64,000 nt of DNA from Nannobrachium achirus (lineage: Eukaryota; Chordata; Actinopteri; Myctophiformes; Myctophidae), in contig OY997657.1 of NCBI GenBank assembly GCA_963921795.1, positions 32,078,071-32,142,070 of the forward strand, in the 5' to 3' direction. Shown here in pieces: positions 57,111 to 64,000 of this stretch. The position numbers were made by a program, and so were the translations under genes. Under the pieces are notes generated by a model. That model worked only from the letters and a program-made list of their open reading frames with translations, was not told the origin of the DNA and searched no databases. Every line of letters begins with the position of its first letter. Position 1 is the stretch's first letter.

Positions 57111-58715
57111 TGTAATAATCAAAAAATGAGCAGGTTGTGGGTGTTTATTTTGTATGTGCCAATTAGGGATTGGCAATTATCGGCCGATGTTGGCCTTGAA
57201 TGCAATCTGATTTAGCTGATATTTGAAAAAAAATCCTTGTGAAGGCTACAGATTCAGTGGGTCAACAAGTTGGAACCGGTTTAAAAATTAAGCTGTTTGT
57301 TGGGATGTGGGTCAACATTCCAATAACGTGCATCCCTTTACTAAATTGAGATTGACAGTTTCAGTTATTGGCCATAACGGCAATTAACATCGGATAGAAA
57401 TTTCCATTCCTAATTCCAACAATATAAGAGTTGCTTTGCACAAAATCTTCAACTGTACGTAAAGTGGGTTTGACATTTCACTATCAAGTATGATATTGAG
57501 TCATGACGTGGCTTCACCAGTTCTTTATTAGCGCTTTTAACAGAACTTATACAGCAAAGGGGAACAATAGTGCAGGAATATCAATTACAATGTTCCACTT
57601 TTCAACACTTGCCTACTCAGTTTTCAGTAGTCTGACCACACAAAAATAACATACATTTCCCTGACCCCCTATGTTGCCAGCATGTGGGGTGTGTTAAGAG
57701 CAGTTAGGAGTGATACAAACCAGTACGACTCCCTGATCGGGAGATAAGCGACAAATTAGGACCAACTGATGGGAGCACAGAGCTACTGTGTGGAGGTGTT
57801 TTGTCAAAATAGAAAGGAGCTGTCAGGTTGGGATATTTTACTTGTGCTATAACAGTAGTTACAGGAAGTGAGGTTTTGTAAACGGTGAAGAACGGTAAGG
57901 CAGCTGGTTGCATTATTATAGACCGGGACAGGAGGTGATGAAATAATCATGGCACAAATGTAAAACCACGTGTGGGACTGGCTGCAAAAATGCCTTTAGA
58001 CGTTCACAAGCGGAAATGTACATGCACAACCCAAATACAGTTTATAGATACAGAATTCTTGGGACATCATGAATGTACTCTACAGTATCACAGATGGAAA
58101 ATAACACCTTTCATGTGAGATTTGAAATCCTTTAGTAACTGACCCATGGGGTCACTACTATATGTGCCATGCAAAGAACAATACTACATCTATTATAACA
58201 TGGAGGCAGGTTTACAAGGCTAGAGTCACAGGCAGCTGGTCAAAAGTCTCTAAGCCACAGTTACTGCTCCAAATCTGCGTTCTGGTTGAGGTGAACACTG
58301 TTGGGAGATTGCAAAGTGGCCTGTGATTGTTTTTTGGGGCAAAAAAAAAGGAGGAATAATCGGTACTGCAATGGGGAATCAGGTGAGCTGCTTCAAACTG
58401 GTATTTAAAACAGCTTGGATTGTCTATTGGAAGACTAGTTGGTTGAGACCATGAATGTGCACCACAGAGACACCCGATTCCATCAGACACTGACAAGAAA
58501 CACTTCAGAGAGAAATGGAGGTGAGGGCGGGGAGTGCACGAGTCGCCATTTTCACTCACTGGACATTCTGACAGAGAGCGAGGTTCAATCGGTCACATCA
58601 AGATTTTCTGATTGGTCGAGCTGGCAGTTGATCCCCCACCACCACAGAGCTGTCTGTGGCTTACGATTGGTTCCCGCTCTCTCTCTGTTCGTCTCTGTCT
58701 CCCACGCATGGTCCC
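57111..58715. other. hltf-gyg1 convergent interval, gyg1 3' UTR
   Basis: Two convergent genes end here. The sequence next to 58716 should be the gyg1 3' UTR on the minus strand. No coding exon or full transposon was recognised. Confidence 0.45.
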
Positions 58716-61700
58716 TTACTTGAGGAAGGTATCAATTTTGCGTTCAATGTGGACGAAGGAGTCGTCGCCCATGTAGTCTGCCTGACCAGCCTCCCACCTC
58801 TCTTTCCTCTCCTCTGATGACAACTGCCGGGCAGGGGGAGGCGTGGGGGCTGACGCATCCTTCATGGCCGCCTGAGCTGTATCCTGTAAGACACACATGG
58901 AAGGGAGAATAAGCATTGGTGCATTGGTGAAGTGTAAAACGCCAAGGATAGATTAAATGGATAGTTGCATTTTAGCAACGCTAACGGAAGGGCTCTAAGG
59001 ATGGCAATATCTGTGGGCCCTGTCCAGAATGCTGTAATCCCTGTGACTATCAAGGGTCTCTGGCTGTCTAAAGAGTTTGTGAAGTAACGCAAGCCAATTG
59101 GCAGGACTAATAACCAGCCATTCCAAGGATTCAACGTAGCACAGCAGAGTCTGACCATGATGCCTATAAACAATAGTACAATTTAGCAGATACTCCAGAG
59201 CAAAGGGCACAATCTGAGTAAATGGCATGAATGGTAAATGGTCAAATACACCAAGAAAACAGTCCAAGAAAACAAGTAAATGCTACCAAGTAACTAAGGT
59301 AACAGGTAGATATAACCCACATGCATGTCACATGTTCACAAACACAAGGAACATCTCAGACAAACACGGGAAAACACTCACGCAGCCAGTGTGGAAGGGA
59401 GTCTCTCCATATGCCAGACGTAGTGGAGGCAGCACTGAGGCAGAGTAGAGCTTCCACCACAAGACCAGGAAGTCACTCTGCTGCTCAGGGGTCATGGAGT
59501 GACCTCGGACCTCCCCAGTCTGTGCGTCATAGGAGTAGTCCCATGGCTTCACTTTGCCCAAGAAGTGTGCCACCTTGGCCTCACGCCCGTACCTGCAGGA
59601 ATGATAATATCAAATGCGGTTGAATATGAAGGTGAGTGTGAGAGACAGAAGGAATAGTATAATGACGAAATTGCAGGCAGAGAGGGGGAAGGAGATGCAA
59701 TAACATTCTCCTGACTGCTGGGGATGTTGGTCAGCTACCGGCGCAGCCCATCTTAACCGATTTAGTGCCATTCCCGAGATATCTCGCGAAATGTACTCGA
59801 GTATCTGTAGTGCCATTCCCGAGATATCTCGCGAAAAGTAATATATTACTGTAACGGCGGATACATTACCGAGTACAATGGGCGGAGGTCCGGAGACGAA
59901 ATCCGCCGCTGATTTCGCATCATCACGGCTCCTCCAGCACAAAATAGTCCCATCCATAACATTGAGGTGGACGGGGGATCTCATCTTTAATGTCCATTAT
60001 CTCAAAACTACACTTTAGAAGCTAGGATGGAGGCAGATGCTCGCTTATGTTACACAGTTATAAAAGCTCCCGGTCGGCCATTACACAACTCCACGTGGAC
60101 AATGATCGGTTCCGGCGCACGACCCGATGACGTCAGACCGGAAGTGATTGCGCTGTGGACTTCTGGCCTTCAAAATAAGACAACGCAAGTGAATGGGACC
60201 TGAAGGAGGCACTTTGGACATTATAATCCGTTAATGTCTGGGGCTCAGAATGAGTTAAATGGGTATTAGATTTGATCATTAGAATTTCAAATATTTTGCA
60301 ATAGTGATACCTTAAACTCTGATGATGTACAAGAATCTCAGTGTCATGCAAATAAAGGACCCATTGAGTTGAACTGACAGGAATGGGCAGCGATTAAAGA
60401 GGCAGACAACAGAGTATAACAGAGCAGAAGGCTGCTCCATTTCTAGGCAGGTGAAGATAGACTACATTTGGTCAGAGTCTCAGCAACTCCTTGTAATTAA
60501 ACACCCAGGCACAAACAAACGCACACCCCTTCAACTGACCGTGACTGGCCTTACAATACATACTGATATATATGGGGCATTAAGGACACAAAGACTGCAA
60601 AAAAAGAAGGAATTTGAGCAAACTGTGTGCGTGCGTGTGTGTATACACTGACTGTTTGAAGGCTGGTAAGTAGGAGTAGATGGCGATACTGCTGAGGTTG
60701 TAGATGAAGGGGAGGTGCTTGGAAATATCTGCCGTCGCCCAGGTGTTGAAGAAACTGTTAAGAACGCCCTGGTCTCCACCTGCACATATGGATGGATGGA
60801 CATACACAGTTACAATTACAGGATTTAGCAGACGCCCTTATTCATAGCGACGTGTGTCTAATGCATCATTACTGCCAACGATCGCCATCTGCATTCTAAC
60901 TGGCAAACACATATTATATCCCTCTTCCCCTTTATTTGGGGAACCACGACAACTGGATAATACCCACAGACCGAAATGCAATCGAGGGTGTTTTAGCATT
61001 GGTGTGATGCACCCAAAATAGCAGATCTACACGCTCACAATGCATCGCTACCAAGTAGAACTCAGGCTTCCCTGTTCCCTGCGGTGGGTTGTCTCTTTTT
61101 CACACGGGAAGTCTTGTGTGATATACTGCGACAAATGAATACGAAGGGTAGGGGTGAACCAGTGCTGAAAAATGCAGGCCAAGGTTAGGTCGTGTCAGAC
61201 CATAAAAGCAACCGGGTGGCGTCTACACAGGTGTGTCTGTCTGTGTGTGGGGGTCCTCCAAGGACAAAGTCTCCAGTTCAGTTGACTGCAACTGACCTAT
61301 GTGGCCACGGTTATCACATCTACTAGAAGACAAAGACATGGCCGGGAAACAATATTTACATAGGGCTTGGGAGATGAAAATGGGTCATAATGTCATCAGT
61401 CATTGTGCAATATATACGCTTTCCATACAATTCCCTTCTCAAAAGTTCTCATAATGGGCCTCAGCTATAGCCTTTATCAAGGTAGTTGGTGTGAACCGGA
61501 GTACAAACAATAAAGCAATGCGACAAGTTGTGAGCTTGTAGATTAGATCTGCCATTTTCAGTGTGCGACACTCGCGCACACCTAAGTATACATTCAGTCC
61601 TAGTTATCTCACCGTCAAAGCTGCCGTTCTCGCTGCTGAATGTGAGCAACTTCTGATATGTCTCATTGGATGGCCTGAAGACGAACACACCCGAGTTGAA

Positions 61701-64000
61701 ACAGTCTGGCCAACCAGGATCAGGGGCTGCAGATAGCTCCTCTCTCTCAAACAGCTCGTCTATGTTTGATAGAACCTGTACAAGATTTATAAAGACATCC
61801 TTAAATGTAATGCAAATATCTCAAAATACAATTCCCTTGGCTCTGTGTATCACTTTACTAATAAATAACCTTGGTTTAAAAAAAAACTAAAGTAATGGCA
61901 TTCAACACAAAGGGGGGGGGGGGGGACCATTGCTTCTGACAGTGCCAGCAGGATGGTGCTCGAGGTAGTCAAGGATTTTAAATATCTCTGTGCCTGGACT
62001 GCCATGATGGAACATGATCTGAATGTCCGGAAGAGGACACTTGCCTAGAATATATTGTACGGGATGAGGCGACTTTTCGTGGCTATAGTAAAATCACTAC
62101 TGCTGTACAGTACAGAAGGAAAAGGTCTTGGGTGGCGTCTACACAAGAATGTTACGAACGGCACTTGATGTCAAATGGGCAGAAAATTGTGACTTGTATG
62201 CAGGCCTCCCACATGGACAAGGTCAATGAGATAGGATGAGGCTGGCTGGAAGCTGAAACTGATGGCGAGCAAACTGTGGGAGCCAACCACCAACAGTATA
62301 CTGTAGACACACTTTAGAGTGATAGTGGAGCTAGCAACACTGCAGCGCTCCCGACTCCAATGTTGGATAGCTGAGATCCAGGAGTCACTTGCATCACAAT
62401 ATGCACTCTCGCATCACATTGCATATCCATAACACACTTTGATATTTTGACTCAAAAAGAAAATCCCTGCTACTAGTAAATAAGTTCAGCACTGGTCAGC
62501 TTCTAATTTGTTTCATGTCTACACATAATGTTTATTAGTCTGGAACTTTGGTGTGGAAGAAAACCGATTCAAATGTTACAGAAAAAAAAGGGGGGGGGGA
62601 GGGATCCCACTTTTTATTCACCTGTTTCCGCGAGAATTTACTGTAGCATTATTTGCGGGACACTTCTGGTTAACAGCAGACATACAAGCTCACGTCGCGT
62701 CGCAGATGCAACCGTTGTGAGCTTGTAGATCACCCTCGGCTGCGGCGCCGGAAGCTGCCTGCACATTCTGCGCAATGCACGATGGGATGTTGGAAAGTTG
62801 TGGATAATGGGCTCTGATTGGTCACTCGCAACTCTGGGGTGAGCGAACTGTAATTCACACAGAGGAGTTCCAGACCAATCTGGAAATTTATTCTAGAGTA
62901 ACATGGGATTCACGCAGGTGAATTAAATAATGATTCATACCTGATGTCATCACAAATTACATTGTTTAACATAATACACAAAAAATGAATCGTATGAAAA
63001 ACACATTTTTCATTTAATTCTAAATACTTTATTTACAAAGCCACCTTTTTCAAAAGGCCTTTTACAGCATGGTGCCTAAGGTATGTGCTGTACAGGTATG
63101 TCCCCACAAAAGCAGACCATCTGTACTGAACATCCCCCAAAATAGAATAATCACAGCGCAGCTCAAGCTGCAGTGTGCTGTGCCTGTGCATAGAGCAAAC
63201 AACACAGCTCAGCTGACGCTGCTATGCCAATCACAGCTCAGCAACACTAGCACACAGCTGACATTGCAATGCCAATTAAAGCTCAGCAATATGAACACAA
63301 AGCACATACTTGGTGATGTGTAGCCAGCTTAACCAGTGTGTAGTTAATCAAATTTATTTTTGAAATAAACTTCTACCTAGTGACCTGTGGCCTGGACCTG
63401 TGACCTAGGTCACCAAAACCTGCTACCATGTGTTCATGTCAATACAGATGGATATAGACAGACGTGGCGTGTGTGTTGAGCCAAAGTCAAAGTAGTCTTG
63501 CATGGCCAGACTTTTGCCTCCCACAATTTTCAAATGCTTCCGTCATACAGTCTGGAGAACAGAAGCTCTGATCACGAGTAAAATATAAAACGGATGTGAA
63601 GCCTCCTCCCCACTTCTGTCTCGTCTTTACAGTCGCGCAAAATGTATCTGAATATGAATCAAAATCGTCTAAGAATATATATATATATAGCTTGCCAATT
63701 AGCAGAAATTGATATTTTCAAATATATTTCTGTGAACGGAAAAGCCAACTTCTGTCACTCTGATTTCGGGAAAGTGTAGTCTTAGCCTGGTGTTCCAAGT
63801 GCCAAGCTGCCTGAAACCTTTTCAATTGTGTGTCATTTTATGTTGGTGTGCATAAGAATTACTTTTATTTAGTACCGTAAGTATTAACTTGAAGTTAACA
63901 CTGACATGAAATTCAGCGCATCCTTGAGTTGACAGCTGGTTGTGCTTGTAGGACAGAAGAGGCAGTAGTAATGTTGCTCACCAGTGTGTCTGCATCCATA
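58716..64000 (-). CDS. gyg1: Glycogenin-1, 3' part of the gene (cut at window end)
   Basis: Five exons are visible: 64000-63982 (partial), 61775-61613, 60779-60653, 59592-59382, 58883-58716 (TAA). Translation: MDADTL (the DxD metal/UDP-binding motif of GT8 enzymes), [68 protein letters not shown] (the segment with the autoglucosylated tyrosine), [32 protein letters not shown], and the C-terminal [19 protein letters not shown] and [10 protein letters not shown] that bind glycogen synthase. Glycogenin primes glycogen by attaching glucose to itself. The region between catalytic domain and tail is much shorter than the main human isoform. The N-terminal exons lie beyond 64000. Confidence 0.95.
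59757..60254. mobile_element. TTAA-flanked MITE 3 in a gyg1 intron
   Basis: TTAA at 59753-59756 and 60255-60258. The right end, reversed, reads CTCATTCTGAGCCCC; the left CCGATTTAGTGCCATTCCCG. TGCCATTCCCGAGATATCTC occurs twice, 45 bp apart, next to the left end, each with the palindrome CGAGATATCTCG. It is CpG-rich and so probably young. Confidence 0.6.
61013..61045. repeat. GATCTACAAG hairpin repeat, half copy
   Basis: AAAATAGCAGATCTACACGC followed by TCACAATGCATCG; the matching arm is missing. Confidence 0.55.
61935..62400 (+). mobile_element. Decayed LINE fragment, C-terminus of a reverse-transcriptase ORF
   Basis: Broken plus-strand frames give [45 protein letters not shown] and [17 protein letters not shown]. 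These resemble the tail of teleost non-LTR ORFs (VEDFKYLGSW, VRKALAW, LWEPTHG, FVDTLxxDTG from memory). Stops and frameshifts are frequent, so it is old. A G-run precedes it at 61912-61925. Confidence 0.6.
62619..62806. mobile_element. MITE CCACCTGTTTCCGC...GTTGTGGATA (copy 2)
   Basis: The counterpart of 44697-44880 in the same orientation. It is more CpG-rich (CACGTCGCGTCGC at the hairpin loop), so copy 1 is likely the more decayed one. Confidence 0.6.
63155..63300. repeat. Imperfect tandem repeat of a CACAGCTCAGC unit
   Basis: About three diverged copies of a block of roughly 50 bp: ACACAGCTCAGCTGACGCTG, CACAGCTCAGCAACACTAGC and AAAGCTCAGCAATATGAACA, spaced through 63205-63300. Confidence 0.5.
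63494..63560. repeat. Diverged half copy of the TAGTCTCGC MITE
   Basis: TAGTCTTGCATGGCCAGAC and TTTTGCCTCCCACAATTTTC match one side of 36633-36723. The other terminus was not found. Confidence 0.5.

Noticed and set aside
58884-59381. Missing gyg1 exon for the cysteine-rich linker
   Set aside because: No frame with the expected cysteine pattern and splice sites was visible in this intron.

Overview
The window is from a teleost fish nuclear genome. It holds spliced vertebrate genes, long (CA)n/(TG)n arrays, TTAGGG-like repeats, many short non-autonomous DNA transposons, and an immunoglobulin light-chain cluster in which the V segments point opposite to J-C, as is known in bony fish. I assigned the genes by translating exons and comparing them with remembered family sequences. 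No database was searched.

Layout. 1-4.4 kb is repeat-rich: two palindromic transposons, an (AG)n(TG)n array and a solo-LTR-like fossil. 4.4-4.6 kb holds the first coding exon of a glutamate transporter (EAAT5/SLC1A7 type, minus strand); the rest of that gene was not found. 7.5-12.7 kb is the light-chain cluster: V1 (minus), J and C (plus), V2 (minus), and a V pseudogene (minus). It carries 12-bp signals on the V segments, a 23-bp signal on J, a relic of a second C gene's 3' flank, and an orphan signal near 13.27 kb. 13.9-15.7 kb is a large nested fold-back repeat. 17.3-25.6 kb holds the complete coding part of pak2 (minus, 14 coding exons, 510 codons); a probable non-coding first exon lies near 33.7 kb. 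34.9-37.1 kb is a run of inverted-repeat transposons. 39.2-57.1 kb is hltf (plus, one non-coding and 24 coding exons, 994 codons). 58.7-64.0 kb is the 3' two-thirds of gyg1 (minus, cut by the window end).

Gene relations. pak2 and hltf diverge from a repeat-filled interval. hltf and gyg1 converge tail to tail, and these two are also neighbours on human chromosome 3. PAK2 is a Rac/Cdc42-activated kinase, HLTF a replication-fork remodeller and ubiquitin ligase, and GYG1 the glycogen primer; no shared pathway is implied.

The least ordinary content is in the repeats: (i) a transposon family with 8-bp target duplications whose inverted arms are minisatellites around a TTAGGG-like core (two copies); (ii) elements ending TAG...CTA with 9-bp target duplications (four complete copies plus one nested); (iii) TTAA-flanked elements that share a duplicated subterminal unit of 43-45 bp despite different sequence; (iv) a 45-77 bp hairpin repeat present about 18 times; (v) a three-fold repeat in hltf exon 11 that resembles tandem SUMO-interacting motifs.
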